Shown here: piece after piece, positions 1 through 9,442 of the stretch
Layout of the letters: each line of letters opens with the position of its first letter
Numbering within the stretch: the stretch's first letter is position 1
DNA from: Butyrivibrio sp. NC2002
Lineage (GTDB): Bacteria; Bacillota; Clostridia; Lachnospirales; Lachnospiraceae
Length of the DNA stretch: 64,000 nucleotides
Direction of reading: 5' to 3'
Assembly: GCF_000702265.1 (NCBI RefSeq)
Contig: NZ_KL370881.1
Location: 394,789-458,788 of the forward strand
Position numbers and translations under genes: made by a program
The notes under the pieces: model-generated
The model's input: only the letters and a program-made list of their open reading frames with translations
Told to the model about the DNA's origin: nothing
Databases searched by the model: none

Positions 1-1055
1 TCTTTGCCGTCAAATTGGATTATTCCGTTTACCCATCCGATGTCTTTTATGTAGGTGCTGATCCACGCATGGTAAGCAGTTCCTGCGTATCCAACTTCCA
101 TTCTGGTAGGTATGCTCTGTGACCTTAACATAGCAGACATCAGAACGGCATAGTCGAGACAGATTCCTGTTCGCGTATCGAGAACTTCGTCGATATCGGG
201 AATGTAACCACTCTCTACAGACTGGGCTTCCTCATAGTCATAGCTCATTGTGGAGATCAGGTCGTTGTAAATAGCAGATACAACATCCAGATCGCTGTTG
301 GCTGTATAGGATAAGTACTCTGCGTATTTTATAGCGGTATCATCTTTTTTGAAATCCACATATTGATTCGGATATAAAAAGGGTAAAAACTGATCCCTTA
401 GCGTAACCTTTATTGATTTTGTAAATGCCGTTAAATACTGCGTCCCTGTAAGGTTTTCATATATGCAGATAAGATATTTACCGTCTCCTTCGGGAAGGGG
501 GAACACTTCATCTTTTCCGCCTCCTGTAGCAAGGTTATAGGTGTAGGTAATATCAGTTGGACCGGTTATCTGCAGCTTTACCTTGTCCGATTCTCCGGTG
601 TAGTGAACTATCACATATCCTTCAGAAGCATTTGAAGCATCAATTGATGCCACGTCATTAGAGAAAAAGGCACTCGTTCCGCGTTCTGGTACAAGGCAGT
701 CCGGCTTATTGTCGCGGCTTCCTTTTTCAAGACCTGAAGTGTCAAAATTGATAGCCTGTGCTTTTTTATCACTCGTACCTGCAACTTCTGTGATCTGCCT
801 GAAGTCTATTTTGACATCGGGCGCTATCAGCATGACCGGAAGAAGGGCAGTAAGTACAAGCATTGAGAGAGCGATTTTTATACCAAGACTTCCGGGGCTT
901 TTCTCCTCATTCAGAATACCGATAAATCTGTCCGGAAGGACATCGGGCATCTCCTCATAGTGCTGGTCGTTCCTTAATAGAACGTCCTTTAAAATGCCTT
1001 CGGCTACGCTATCACCTATATGAAATTTATTGGTTTTGTTTTTGATAAATTTCAT
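1..1055 (-). CDS. membrane-anchored transglutaminase-like protein, 3' end beyond window
   Basis: Partial gene; about 351 codons are visible and it runs off the left edge. The start is an ATG at 1055, directly after an in-frame TAA and preceded by a purine-rich AAGGATCAAGGA stretch. About 60 cytoplasmic residues come first, then one membrane segment near residues 61-82, then an extracellular part. The transglutaminase-like core shows Cys299 in a GICLDYA context and His329 in YHAWI; the third catalytic residue (Asp, usually in a DPT motif) would lie past the edge. It starts 30 bp after an ECF-like sigma gene, so the two are probably co-transcribed. The cytoplasmic N-terminus could bind the sigma factor, but that is inference; no anti-sigma motif is recognised. 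Confidence 0.75.
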   Translation of the reverse strand, partial: MKFIKNKTNKFHIGDSVAEGILKDVLLRNDQHYEEMPDVLPDRFIGILNEEKSPGSLGIKIALSMLVLTALLPVMLIAPDVKIDFRQITEVAGTSDKKAQAINFDTSGLEKGSRDNKPDCLVPERGTSAFFSNDVASIDASNASEGYVIVHYTGESDKVKLQITGPTDITYTYNLATGGGKDEVFPLPEGDGKYLICIYENLTGTQYLTAFTKSIKVTLRDQFLPFLYPNQYVDFKKDDTAIKYAEYLSYTANSDLDVVSAIYNDLISTMSYDYEEAQSVESGYIPDIDEVLDTRTGICLDYAVLMSAMLRSQSIPTRMEVGYAGTAYHAWISTYIKDIGWVNGIIQFDGK

Positions 1056-1085
1056 TTAAAAAGTTTGTCCTTGATCCTTGTGACG

Positions 1086-1565
1086 TCAGCCTGCATTTGT
1101 TTTGAGCTTAAGCAGGTTATTTCTTGCGCTTTCAAGCTTTTTTGTTACAACCTTTTTGGGAATGGCAAGAGCATTTGCAATTTCATCCTCCGAAAGGTTT
1201 CTGTAGTCATGGAGAAAGAAAATCTGCCTCTCTGAAAAGGAAAGAGCTTCGAGTGTTGCGGGATTTATCATCGAAGATATATCAAGCTCCTGCCTGTTTA
1301 TCGCTATTTCCATACATTCATGGAAAGATATTCGCATAAGCCATTTTTCAAAGAGCGTGGGATCCTCAAGAGTTGTGATGTTTTTGTATGCATAATCATA
1401 GATTGCCATCATCACTTCGTGGGCTCTGTGCTCGTTTTGCAGAAAATGCATGCAATAATTAAATGTATCGTCGCATGTAAGGGAGTACAGCATGGAAAAA
1501 GCAGTAGTGTCATCGTTCCATGCAAGAACTACAAGTTTATTTATTTTTGCTGAGCTTTTTTTCAT
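1086..1565 (-). CDS. ECF-like sigma factor
   Basis: 159 residues, the usual size of an extracytoplasmic-function sigma factor. Residues about 20-95 resemble region 2 (core-polymerase and -10 contact; ends in a WLMRISFHEC segment) and residues about 105-155 resemble region 4 (LSFSERQIFFLHDYRNLSEDEIANAL, then a helix-turn-helix). The sequence is divergent, with no DEDxxQ-type motif, so it could be a specialised or weak sigma. It lies between a GGDEF-like gene (21 bp upstream) and a membrane transglutaminase-like gene (30 bp downstream) on the same strand. ECF sigmas are often encoded next to a membrane protein that holds them inactive. Confidence 0.7.
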   Translation of the reverse strand: MKKSSAKINKLVVLAWNDDTTAFSMLYSLTCDDTFNYCMHFLQNEHRAHEVMMAIYDYAYKNITTLEDPTLFEKWLMRISFHECMEIAINRQELDISSMINPATLEALSFSERQIFFLHDYRNLSEDEIANALAIPKKVVTKKLESARNNLLKLKTNAG

Positions 1566-1586
1566 ATGAGGCTCTCCAAAAAAGTG

Positions 1587-2309
1587 TTACATAAGTGTCA
1601 GCGGGTGTTCGTTAAATCGTCTGTACACACCTGTTATAAGTGTATAGAAATGATCTGCATATATATCATTGCTTAGTACGTATGAGTACATGATCCTCAA
1701 TGGAATTGCGGGATTAAGTGTGTTGTGATTGCTTATCCTTCTCTGAAAATCAGATAGGAACATTTCTATCGATTGTTTGTTACTGTTTTCTATAACGACT
1801 ATAAATTCGTTACCACTGTTTCTGCCGATAAGACCATAATAGCGGCCTACTGATTCAAGGATTTCGCAGAAATCGGAAATTGCCTTATCACCCATGTCAC
1901 GTCCGAGCTTTTCATTTATTTCCTTAAGATTGCTGATCATAAAGAGAACGCAGCCAAGATTTTCCATTTTTTCCGGAGTGTTGTATTTGGAAGAAAATCT
2001 GTCAATGGAATATCTGTTGGGAAGACCGGTGAGAGTATCGAGGAAAGATAGCTCATCCAGATCCCTTGCCAGGTCATGATGCTTTTTTATCACATAAAAA
2101 TCTATTGCCAGATGTGCAAATGAAACGATCAGGCAGATCCATGTAACAGTGCAGATCGCAAGAAGCAGAGGATTGACGCTTATCATTCCTCTTAGTGCAG
2201 GATTTAATGCAAGTATGGAAAAAAATATACCGGCAAGGATAATTATGATTGCCATGACTGTGAGCTTGAAAATATGAAGTTTTTTGGCAAAATTTTTTTT
2301 GTGGTTCAT
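1587..2309 (-). CDS. membrane protein with degenerate GGDEF domain
   Basis: 240 residues. Two hydrophobic segments (about 14-35 and 45-72) are followed by a GGDEF-type domain starting at DTLTGLPNR (about residue 90). The domain keeps the DxLTGLxNR entry and a GRDMGDKAI segment, but the signature loop reads SGNEF instead of GG(D/E)EF. A catalytic loop with these changes would be expected to have lost or reduced diguanylate cyclase activity, so the protein may bind nucleotide or act structurally. It precedes the ECF-like sigma gene by 21 bp on the same strand and may share its transcript. Confidence 0.72.
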   Translation of the reverse strand: MNHKKNFAKKLHIFKLTVMAIIIILAGIFFSILALNPALRGMISVNPLLLAICTVTWICLIVSFAHLAIDFYVIKKHHDLARDLDELSFLDTLTGLPNRYSIDRFSSKYNTPEKMENLGCVLFMISNLKEINEKLGRDMGDKAISDFCEILESVGRYYGLIGRNSGNEFIVVIENSNKQSIEMFLSDFQRRISNHNTLNPAIPLRIMYSYVLSNDIYADHFYTLITGVYRRFNEHPLTLM

Positions 2310-2439
2310 TTAAATGCTCCTATAAGTGCCCTAAAAAATCACATTTCTAATTAAATATTATACTTTAAACTTGGGGGTTAAAAATGTACCAATAATTAAG
2401 TAAAGATAAAAAGTTAAATAACAATTAGGATGTGTTATT

Positions 2440-2688
2440 ATGTTATCTATAAGGGGGCTTTATTATATGTTACTGTATACTGTTTTTTCCTTGCTGGGAA
2501 TAGGTATCGTACTGTTTTTGTATGATTACCTGGAAAAGGTGAGAAAAATAAAGAATCGTTTAAAAATCCTTGGAGTTCCACCGCAAAAGCAAAAGGGCGG
2601 ACTATCCCATCTAAGAGAGATTTTGTACGACAAAGAAATGGAGTTGTCCGAGAAATCATTTCTTGTATCCGAAGAAAATGATATTTAA
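2440..2688 (+). CDS. small membrane protein of unknown function
   Basis: 82 residues from the ATG at 2440 (AGGATG seven bases upstream). An alternative ATG at 2467 has a better ribosome site (AAGGGGG, nine-base spacing) and would give 73 residues. One membrane segment near residues 10-30 is followed by a basic, then acidic cytoplasmic tail (LEKVRKIKNRL ... EKSFLVSEENDI). Transcribed divergently from the GGDEF gene and convergently with the PHP gene; a hairpin with a T-run follows the stop. I do not recognise the family. Confidence 0.5.
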   Translation: MLSIRGLYYMLLYTVFSLLGIGIVLFLYDYLEKVRKIKNRLKILGVPPQKQKGGLSHLREILYDKEMELSEKSFLVSEENDI

Positions 2689-2701
2689 CTGCATGGATAA
2701 A

Positions 2702-2751
2702 AGAGTCTGTTCTCCTACCATTACAGGTCAAAGAAAACAGGCTCTCTTTTT
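2702..2751 (+). terminator. rho-independent terminator
   Basis: Arms AGAGTCTGTT (2702-2711) and AACAGGCTCT (2736-2745) pair over 10 bp with one G-U, followed by CTTTTT. It ends the small membrane-protein gene and overlaps the 3' end of the convergent PHP gene. Confidence 0.6.
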
Positions 2752-3545
2752 ATGAACTGACAGTACCTATCAAAGCCGGCTGAGGAGGCGATCTCTACTG
2801 CTTTTTCGAATTCTCTTGATACATCCGTGCTCTTGTGTGCATCCGAACCAAATGTGATGATCTTGCCTCCCAGCTTTTTGTATCTGCACAGGATATCCTT
2901 GCAGGGATTTGGCTGAGAAAGAGAAGATGAGTACAGTGATTTTGTATTTACATCAAGCCCTTTGTTTTTGGATATAAGAAGAGAGAGGATTTCATCTATG
3001 ATCTCTTTGTGATCTTCGTATCTGAAATTCTTATCTCCATTTGGCGCATAGCGGACTACGTAATCGAGATGTCCGTATACATCAAAGTCATCGAAGTCCT
3101 GTATGTTTTCAAGAGTTGTTTTGAAAAAGAAAGAAAAAGCTTCTTTTTCTGTGCGGTTTTCATAAAATTCGGGATAGTAGGGATCCTGACCGTGGCAAAC
3201 GTGTGTTGAGGCAATTACAAAATCAAATGGATATTTTTTTACATAGTCTGCGTTAAAATCTACGATCTGTGGCTGGAGACCCAGTTCTACTCCAAATCTT
3301 ACAGGAATCATGTCTTTGTACTCGTCTGCAAGTTTTTGATGCTCCGAAAAATAAGCATCTGTATCCAGTTCAAACTGTCCTTTTTTAATATCGGGAAGGT
3401 CGGGATAATCCATATCCATGTGCTCAGTAAAACACATAGCCGGAAGCTTTCTTGAAACTGCAGCTTCAATAACGTCTTTCATAGGTGAATCGCAGTCCCC
3501 TGAGTGGTGGGAGTGTATATGATAATCTGCCGGAAGCATTGTCAT
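2721..3545 (-). CDS. PHP-domain phosphoesterase, histidinol-phosphatase family
   Basis: 274 residues. Starts at the ATG at 3545 behind AGGAGG. The N-terminal DYHIHSHHSGDC motif and later TEHMD, ASTHVCHG, DVYGHLDYV and FGSDAHKS motifs supply the metal-binding His/Asp/Glu set of the PHP superfamily. Full length for the HisJ/HisK-type histidinol-phosphate phosphatases (penultimate step of histidine synthesis), but no other his gene is nearby, so the substrate may be another phosphoester. Follows the chemoreceptor gene on the same strand after a terminator, so it is likely a separate unit. Confidence 0.8.
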   Translation of the reverse strand: MTMLPADYHIHSHHSGDCDSPMKDVIEAAVSRKLPAMCFTEHMDMDYPDLPDIKKGQFELDTDAYFSEHQKLADEYKDMIPVRFGVELGLQPQIVDFNADYVKKYPFDFVIASTHVCHGQDPYYPEFYENRTEKEAFSFFFKTTLENIQDFDDFDVYGHLDYVVRYAPNGDKNFRYEDHKEIIDEILSLLISKNKGLDVNTKSLYSSSLSQPNPCKDILCRYKKLGGKIITFGSDAHKSTDVSREFEKAVEIASSAGFDRYCQFIKREPVFFDL

Positions 3546-3576
3546 TGCATCATTCCTCCTGTTTCGCTAATAAAAT

Positions 3577-3603
3577 GCTGCCACTTCGAAATGAAGCGGC
3601 AGC
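3577..3603 (-). terminator. terminator of the chemoreceptor gene
   Basis: GCTGCC-A-CTTC and GAAG-C-GGCAGC form a GC-rich stem around a five-base loop. Read on the minus strand it is followed by ATTTTATT and lies just past the chemoreceptor stop at 3636. Confidence 0.7.
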
Positions 3604-3635
3604 TAATTTTATCATTATTTTTATCTTTTTGGCTA

Positions 3636-5651
3636 TTATGACTTGAAAAATGCCATATCGGAATTGAGTTTTTCTGCAATTTCTTTCAGGCTGTCTGCTG
3701 AACCGGCAAGTGTTGTAACTGTTGCTGAAAGTTCCTGCATGGATGCTCCTGTTTCTTCTGATGAAGCAGCATTTTCTTCAGAAATAGCGGACAATGCGCT
3801 CATGGTATCAACTACTGCATTCTTTGAGGAATCACAGGTTTCAGCGCCCTCTGAAATAAGGCCGACACCGCCGACTGTGCTACCTATATCGCCCAGCATA
3901 CCGTTAACTGCATCGAGGGTTTCGCCAAGAGCAACCTGCTGATCCATATTGCCCTGTTTTACATCGGCAGCAGCGGAAACGGCTGCATTACTCTGCTCAA
4001 GAAGGATATCCATTTCTCTTCTGATATCGTCAGCCATCTGCTTGGAGTCATCAGCAAGTTTGCCGATTTCCTCAGCAACGACTGCAAATCCTTTTCCGGC
4101 TTCTCCGGCTCTTGCAGCCTCAATTGATGCATTGAGGGACAACAGATTGGTCTGCGTTGCGATGGATGCGATTCCTTCTACCTTGTCGTTGATATTAGTA
4201 ACTGCTTCCTGAGTAGCTGAAATGGTGCTTGATATATCATCTATCTTTTGGGTCATTTCGGTAGAGGACTGCTGCAGTGATTCAAGGGATTTACTTGAGA
4301 TCTCTGATGCTTCTTTCATCTTCTGTGCTATATCTGAAAGGTTATCTGTAGAAGACTGTACATCTGCAACAGCATCTCCAATCCTTCCAACGTTTTCGGA
4401 AGCACTCTGGATTTCATCAGCCTGCTGCGTTGCACCGGATGCAATTTCCTGGACTGCGTTTGAAACATCCTCTGCGGTCTGGGAAATCTGGTTAGCCATA
4501 TCTGATAGTTCTTCTGAAGAAGTTCCAACAGAAGAAGCGGACTCTTTGATACTGGCTACGATTTCATCAAGCTTGTCAATAACGCCATTGGTATTGCGCA
4601 CCATCTGACCAAATTCGTCTTTTCTTGTACTGAATTTGTCAACCTTTGAAAATCGTCCGTCTGCCAGTTTTGAAAGAGATTCATTAACTGCCTGAACCGG
4701 TCTTGTAAATGACAGAGCCATTTTTATAGAAATAAATGCTGCGATAATAAGCATGATAACGCCAACTGCAACAACCATAAGAGCAGAAGAGCGTGCGGCT
4801 GCATTGACTTTTTTAGTGTTGGTTGCAGTACAGATGGTCCAGTTGGAATCTGCATTTTTAACGTATGTAACGATTGCGCGGTAGCCTTTTCCTGTATCAG
4901 TTTCATAATGGCCTTCTGTAAGACCTGATGTCATGAATACTGATTTGCTTCTGTCATCTTCATTTTCAGGGGTAATCTCATATTGTGAGTGGGCAGCTAC
5001 AAGACCTGTTGTATCACATATAAAAGCATCTTCACTTTCTTTGGCGAGAATAGTGTGGAAATCATTCAGGTTGTAGTTTCTTTGAGCTATGCCAAGAACA
5101 TTTCCGGATTCATCCTTGATGGGGGCAGAAAAAGTAATCTGTCTTGTTCCTGTTGCTGTGGAAATGATCACATCAGAAATGGAGGTTTTTCCAGCCATTG
5201 CATCTTTAAAGTATTGTCTTTCACTTACGTCAACAGGGTCTTTTCCGTCTGTTCTTAGAACCTGTATTCCGTCAGGACCTGTTAAAACTATAAGACTGTT
5301 ATCTGCCATCATTGCGTCTACTGATTTTAGATAATCTGTCTCAGCCTGCTTTAGTCCCTCGTCATTCATATCTTTCATGAAAGCAACTGTAGCAGGAGAC
5401 ATAGCGACTGTCTGCAAAGCTCTTAAGTTGTTGTCGATAACACCCTGCCACTCACTGTCCAGATACCAGGCTTCCCAGTTCATGGAAGTTAAGGCATCTT
5501 CAAGTGCTTTGGAAGTAGAGGTTTTATAGCTTACAGCTGAAGAAATGATCAGCGGAACAGCACATACAAGGAGCATAATGACTATAAGTTTTGTCTTAAT
5601 GCTGTCTTTTGTACTTATTCCATTATTTTTGCTAGTTTCTTTGTCACTCAT
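3636..5651 (-). CDS. methyl-accepting chemotaxis protein
   Basis: 671 residues. Topology: membrane segment at about 20-41, a periplasmic-side dCache-like sensor (about 42-285, with [15 protein letters not shown] and [17 protein letters not shown] segments typical of small-ligand Cache domains), second membrane segment at about 287-312, HAMP, then a long cytoplasmic signalling coiled coil. The conserved hairpin tip is clear ([17 protein letters not shown], then [15 protein letters not shown]). It transduces an extracellular ligand signal to CheA/CheW. Strong ribosome site (GGAGGAATTCTT before the ATG). No che genes adjoin it; a lone cheR lies about 10 kb away. Ligand unknown. Confidence 0.95.
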   Translation of the reverse strand: MSDKETSKNNGISTKDSIKTKLIVIMLLVCAVPLIISSAVSYKTSTSKALEDALTSMNWEAWYLDSEWQGVIDNNLRALQTVAMSPATVAFMKDMNDEGLKQAETDYLKSVDAMMADNSLIVLTGPDGIQVLRTDGKDPVDVSERQYFKDAMAGKTSISDVIISTATGTRQITFSAPIKDESGNVLGIAQRNYNLNDFHTILAKESEDAFICDTTGLVAAHSQYEITPENEDDRSKSVFMTSGLTEGHYETDTGKGYRAIVTYVKNADSNWTICTATNTKKVNAAARSSALMVVAVGVIMLIIAAFISIKMALSFTRPVQAVNESLSKLADGRFSKVDKFSTRKDEFGQMVRNTNGVIDKLDEIVASIKESASSVGTSSEELSDMANQISQTAEDVSNAVQEIASGATQQADEIQSASENVGRIGDAVADVQSSTDNLSDIAQKMKEASEISSKSLESLQQSSTEMTQKIDDISSTISATQEAVTNINDKVEGIASIATQTNLLSLNASIEAARAGEAGKGFAVVAEEIGKLADDSKQMADDIRREMDILLEQSNAAVSAAADVKQGNMDQQVALGETLDAVNGMLGDIGSTVGGVGLISEGAETCDSSKNAVVDTMSALSAISEENAASSEETGASMQELSATVTTLAGSADSLKEIAEKLNSDMAFFKS

Positions 5652-6020
5652 AAGAATTCCTCCATAAAAATAATTATCATAAAATATCGCCCAACTACAT
5701 AAAACTGTGTAAAAATTATTATATCACTATTGGCAGTTCATGAACGATATATAAATATTAAATATACATAAAAACATCATTTACAATTTGTAAACACAGA
5801 TATAATGTAGAAATTTAACTATATGAATTTTTGAGATTTTTATAAGAAAAAATAATCGTCAGGAAAAAAATAACTGATAAATTTAGGTTTTGAACTAAAG
5901 ATTACTTGAAAAATCGTTAGAAGTTAGATAGAATAATATTGCTGTCAAATTTTTGACAATCAGTTGTAAAGAATTAGTAACAGCAAATAAATATTTTTAA
6001 TCATTTTAGGAGGACTTAAA
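5652..6020. other. divergent intergenic region between chemoreceptor and gap
   Basis: 369 bp, very AT-rich, no open frame. On the minus strand a TATAAT (5718-5723) can serve as -10 of the chemoreceptor gene, with a perfect 10-bp palindrome GTTCATGAAC (5736-5745) at its -35 position; no good -35 box is seen. The gap promoter lies at the other end. Nothing recognisable between about 5750 and 5900. Confidence 0.5.
5906..5934 (+). promoter_or_regulatory. probable gap promoter
   Basis: TTGAAA (5906-5911), 17-bp spacer, TAGAAT (5929-5934). A second TTGACA at 5953-5958 has only a weak -10 partner. The 5' leader would be about 80 nt. Confidence 0.5.
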
Positions 6021-7046
6021 ATGGCAGTAAAGGTAGCAATTAATGGTTTTGGCCGTATCGGTCGTCTTGCATTCAGACAGATGTTTGAGCACGAAGGAAC
6101 AGAGATCGTAGCAATCAACGATCTTACAGCTCCTAAGATGCTTGCTCACCTTCTTAAGTATGACTCATCACAGGGCAAGTACAAATACGCTGATAAGGTA
6201 TCTTATGGCGAAGATTCCATTACTGTAAACGGTAAGGAAATCAAGATCTACAAGGAAGCTGATGCTAATAACCTTCCTTGGGGCAAGCTCGGTGTAGACG
6301 TTGTTCTTGAGTGTACAGGTTTCTACACATCAAAGGACAAGGCTCAGGCTCACATCAATGCCGGTGCAAAGAAGGTTGTTATTTCTGCTCCTGCAGGAAA
6401 TGATCTTCCTACTATCGTATATAATGTTAACCACGAGACACTTACAGCTGATGACAACATCATTTCAGCTGCATCATGCACAACAAACTGCCTTGCACCT
6501 ATGGCTAAGGCTCTTAATGACTTCGCACCTATCCAGTCCGGTATCATGGCTACAATCCATGCTTACACAGGTGATCAGATGATCCTTGACGGACCTCAGA
6601 GAAAGGGTGACCTTAGAAGAGCTCGTGCAGGCGCTGTTAACATCGTTCCTAACTCAACAGGTGCTGCAAAGGCTATCGGCCTTGTTATTCCTGAACTCAA
6701 CGGCAAGCTCATCGGCGCTGCTCAGAGAGTACCGGTTCCGACAGGTTCAACAACACTTCTTTTCGCAGTTGTTAAGTCTGACAAGGAACTTACAAAGGAA
6801 GCAATCAACGAGGCTATGAAGAAGGCTTCTGATCCTGAGACATTCGGTTACAACGAGGATGAGATCGTTTCATCTGATATCGTTGGAATGACATATGGTT
6901 CACTCTTCGATGCTACTCAGACAATGGTTACTAAGGTTGGCGATGGCCTCTATGAAGTTCAGGTTGTTTCATGGTATGACAACGAGAACTCATATACATC
7001 ACAGATGGTTCGTACAATCAAGTACTTTGAGAAGTTCGTTAAATAA
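6021..7046 (+). CDS. gap: type I glyceraldehyde-3-phosphate dehydrogenase
   Basis: 341 residues, normal length. Converts glyceraldehyde-3-phosphate, phosphate and NAD to 1,3-bisphosphoglycerate in cytoplasmic glycolysis. N-terminal NAD-binding motif [14 protein letters not shown]; catalytic Cys153 in [12 protein letters not shown]; phosphate-site and C-terminal [16 protein letters not shown] motifs intact. AGGAGG sits eight bases before the ATG. Codon use is strongly biased (CTT, GCT, AAG, TCA), as expected for a very highly expressed gene. Followed by a perfect terminator, then pgk and tpiA. No central glycolytic regulator (cggR) precedes it. Confidence 0.98.
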   Translation: MAVKVAINGFGRIGRLAFRQMFEHEGTEIVAINDLTAPKMLAHLLKYDSSQGKYKYADKVSYGEDSITVNGKEIKIYKEADANNLPWGKLGVDVVLECTGFYTSKDKAQAHINAGAKKVVISAPAGNDLPTIVYNVNHETLTADDNIISAASCTTNCLAPMAKALNDFAPIQSGIMATIHAYTGDQMILDGPQRKGDLRRARAGAVNIVPNSTGAAKAIGLVIPELNGKLIGAAQRVPVPTGSTTLLFAVVKSDKELTKEAINEAMKKASDPETFGYNEDEIVSSDIVGMTYGSLFDATQTMVTKVGDGLYEVQVVSWYDNENSYTSQMVRTIKYFEKFVK

Positions 7047-7118
7047 GAATCCGTCTGGTTCTTTTTGAACTGATGATTCGAACTTGCTTAATGAATCATT
7101 TTAAGAGAGATCTTATGC

Positions 7119-7154
7119 GAGGTCCGGTCCAAATGGACCGGACCTCATTTTTTA
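7119..7154 (+). terminator. strong terminator between gap and pgk
   Basis: Perfect 12-bp GC-rich stem (7119-7130 with 7135-7146), AAAT loop, then ATTTTTTATT. It leaves only about 40 bp before pgk, so pgk depends on read-through or on a promoter upstream of the hairpin. Confidence 0.9.
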
Positions 7155-7185
7155 TTCAATAAAATTATTCCAGGAGGAAAACAAT

Positions 7186-8424
7186 ATGGCACTTAATAAG
7201 AAATCAGTTGACGATTTCAGCGCAAAGGGCAGAAGAGTTCTTGTTCGTTGTGACTTCAACGTACCGCTTAAGAACGGCGAGATTACAGATGAAACTCGTA
7301 TCAATGCAGCACTTCCTACAATAAAGAAACTTATGAATGATGGTGGCAAGGTTATTCTTTGCTCACATCTTGGTAAGGTTAAGAACGGCCCCAACGAGGG
7401 TGAGTCTCTTGCACCTGTTGCTAAGAGCCTTTCAGCTAAACTTGGCAAGGAAGTAAAATTCATCGCTGATTACAATGTTACAGGCGCTGATGCTACAGCA
7501 GCTGTAGAAGCTATGAACGAAGGTGATGTAATCCTTCTTCAGAATACACGTTTCCGTGGCAAGGAAGAGACAAAGCCTGAAGAGGCTGGTGAAGCTTTTG
7601 CAAAAGAGCTTGCTGATCTTGCTGACGATTATGTATGTGATGCTTTTGGTTCAGCTCACAGAGCACATGCTTCTGTAGCAGTTGTTACTAAGTATATTAC
7701 AGAGAAGGGCGGCGTTAACGCTGTTGGATATCTTATGCAGAAGGAAATCGACTTCCTTGGAAATGCAGTTGAGAATCCTGTAAGACCTTTCGTTGCTATC
7801 CTTGGTGGTGCTAAGGTCGCTGATAAGCTTAACGTTATCAACACTCTTCTTGACAAGTGCGATACTCTTATCATCGGTGGTGGTATGGCTTACACATTCC
7901 TTAAGGCTAAGGGATACGAAGTAGGTAAGTCACTTCTTGATGATACTAAGGTTGAATACTGCAAAGAGATGATGGAGAAGGCAGAGAAGGCTGGTAAGCA
8001 GCTTCTTCTTCCTGTTGATACTGTATGTATCGATGAGTTCCCGAATCCTATCGACGATCCTTCAATCAAAACTACTATCGTTGATGCAGACAAGATTCCT
8101 GCAGACAAGGAAGGCGCTGATATAGGACCTAAGACAATCGCTCTTTACTCAGAGGCTGTTAAGTCAGCTAAGACTGTAGTATGGAACGGACCTATGGGTG
8201 TATTCGAGAACCCTGTTCTTGCTAATGGTACTAAGGAAGTTGCTAAGGCACTTTCTGAGACATCTGCTACAACAATCATCGGTGGTGGTGATAGTGCAGC
8301 AGCTGTTAATCAGCTTGGTTATGCTGACAAGATGAGCCACATCTCAACAGGTGGCGGCGCTTCTCTTGAGTTCCTTGAGGGCAAGAAGCTTCCCGGCGTT
8401 TATGCTGCTGATGATAAGGACTGA
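7186..8424 (+). CDS. pgk: phosphoglycerate kinase
   Basis: 412 residues, normal length. Makes ATP and 3-phosphoglycerate from 1,3-bisphosphoglycerate. N-terminal [15 protein letters not shown] substrate-binding motif; [11 protein letters not shown]; nucleotide-binding GGAKVADK in the hinge region; C-terminal [14 protein letters not shown] and [21 protein letters not shown] with good spacing before the ATG. Same high-expression codon bias as gap. A stem-loop without a T-run follows and then tpiA, so pgk-tpiA are probably one transcript. Confidence 0.98.
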   Translation: MALNKKSVDDFSAKGRRVLVRCDFNVPLKNGEITDETRINAALPTIKKLMNDGGKVILCSHLGKVKNGPNEGESLAPVAKSLSAKLGKEVKFIADYNVTGADATAAVEAMNEGDVILLQNTRFRGKEETKPEEAGEAFAKELADLADDYVCDAFGSAHRAHASVAVVTKYITEKGGVNAVGYLMQKEIDFLGNAVENPVRPFVAILGGAKVADKLNVINTLLDKCDTLIIGGGMAYTFLKAKGYEVGKSLLDDTKVEYCKEMMEKAEKAGKQLLLPVDTVCIDEFPNPIDDPSIKTTIVDADKIPADKEGADIGPKTIALYSEAVKSAKTVVWNGPMGVFENPVLANGTKEVAKALSETSATTIIGGGDSAAAVNQLGYADKMSHISTGGGASLEFLEGKKLPGVYAADDKD

Positions 8425-8463
8425 GCACTTTACTAAGGGTTTCCCTTATTCAGTGTAAACTAT

Positions 8464-8498
8464 GTTCTGCCTCGCATCTTTGTATGCGAGAGCAGGAC
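8464..8498 (+). other. intercistronic stem-loop between pgk and tpiA
   Basis: GTTCTGC-CTCGCAT pairs with ATGCGAG-AGCAGGAC around CTTTGT, with one bulge. It lacks a T-run and ends about 25 bp before the tpiA ribosome site, which suggests RNA processing or 3'-end stabilisation rather than termination. Confidence 0.55.
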
Positions 8499-8531
8499 TT
8501 CCATAATAAAATGAAATAGGAGGCCAAAATA

Positions 8532-9278
8532 ATGGCAAGAAGACGTATTATTGCCGGTAACTGGAAGATGAACAAGACTCCCAGCGAGGCAGTAGCTCTT
8601 TGCAATGAGCTTAAGGATTTAGTAAAGAATGATGCAGTAGATGTTGTATATTGCGTACCTGCAATCGACATCGTTCCTGTAGTAGAGGCTGTTAAGGGTA
8701 CTAACGTACACGTTGGTGCTGAGAACTTCTATATTGTTGATAACGGCGCTTTCACAGGCGAGATTTCAGCTCCCATGCTTAAGGATGCCGGAGTTGAGTA
8801 CATCATTATTGGCCACTCTGAGAGAAGAGATATCTTCGGCGAGAATGATATCCTTATCAACCAGAAGGTTAAGAAGGCATTTGCTTCAGGTCTTACACCT
8901 ATCCTTTGCTGCGGCGAATCTCTTGCACTTCGTAAGGCTGATACTTACAAAGAGTGGATCGAGAGACAGATCACATGGGATCTTGACGGCGTAACAGCTG
9001 ATCAGGTTAAGAAACTTGTTATTGCTTACGAGCCTATCTGGGCTATCGGCACAGGCGAAACAGCTACAGCTGATCAGGCAGAAGAGGTTTGCGGACTTAT
9101 CCGTAGCCTTATTGCTAAGCTTTATGATCAGGCTACTGCTGACGAAGTTCGTATTCAGTACGGCGGATCAATGAACGCAGGCAATGCTGCAGAGCTCCTT
9201 TCAAAGCCCAACATCGATGGTGGCCTTATTGGTGGCGCTTCACTTAAGCCTGACTTTGGCAAAATCGTTAATGCTTAA
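8532..9278 (+). CDS. tpiA: triosephosphate isomerase
   Basis: 248 residues, normal length. Interconverts dihydroxyacetone phosphate and glyceraldehyde-3-phosphate. GNWKMNK substrate-binding Lys; catalytic His in IIGHSERR; catalytic Glu in [11 protein letters not shown]; phosphate-binding [10 protein letters not shown] and [16 protein letters not shown] upstream of the ATG. Third of three consecutive triose-phase glycolysis genes; no enolase or phosphoglycerate mutase follows. Confidence 0.98.
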   Translation: MARRRIIAGNWKMNKTPSEAVALCNELKDLVKNDAVDVVYCVPAIDIVPVVEAVKGTNVHVGAENFYIVDNGAFTGEISAPMLKDAGVEYIIIGHSERRDIFGENDILINQKVKKAFASGLTPILCCGESLALRKADTYKEWIERQITWDLDGVTADQVKKLVIAYEPIWAIGTGETATADQAEEVCGLIRSLIAKLYDQATADEVRIQYGGSMNAGNAAELLSKPNIDGGLIGGASLKPDFGKIVNA

Positions 9279-9281
9279 ATT

Positions 9282-9355
9282 CTTGTTTTTGTCAGAAAAA
9301 CAAGGATCATGATGACTTCAAATGGCTGTCGCATAAAAAGCGGCAGTCATTTTTT
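9282..9355 (+). terminator. double hairpin terminator after tpiA
   Basis: First a perfect 9-bp AT-rich stem (9282-9290 with 9296-9304), then a 10-bp stem with two G-U pairs (TGGCTGTCGC / GCGGCAGTCA, 9323-9349) running into TTTTTTC. The second is the probable terminator. Confidence 0.75.
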
Positions 9356-9442
9356 CATAGAAAAATTCTCTTTTCGTAATTATGTTTTTATGCTATATTC
9401 TTATTGTTTTGTTTACATTGTTTTTAGGAGGAGAGAAAAAAC

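Noticed and set aside
3643..4608. Plus-strand open frames opposite the chemoreceptor (99, 87 and 128 codons)
   Set aside because: Serine/alanine-rich antisense shadows of a clear MCP coding region, without ribosome sites or domains.
9356..9442. Purine riboswitch before the NCS2 permease
   Set aside because: The conserved purine-aptamer loop sequences are absent; the leader is short and AT-rich.
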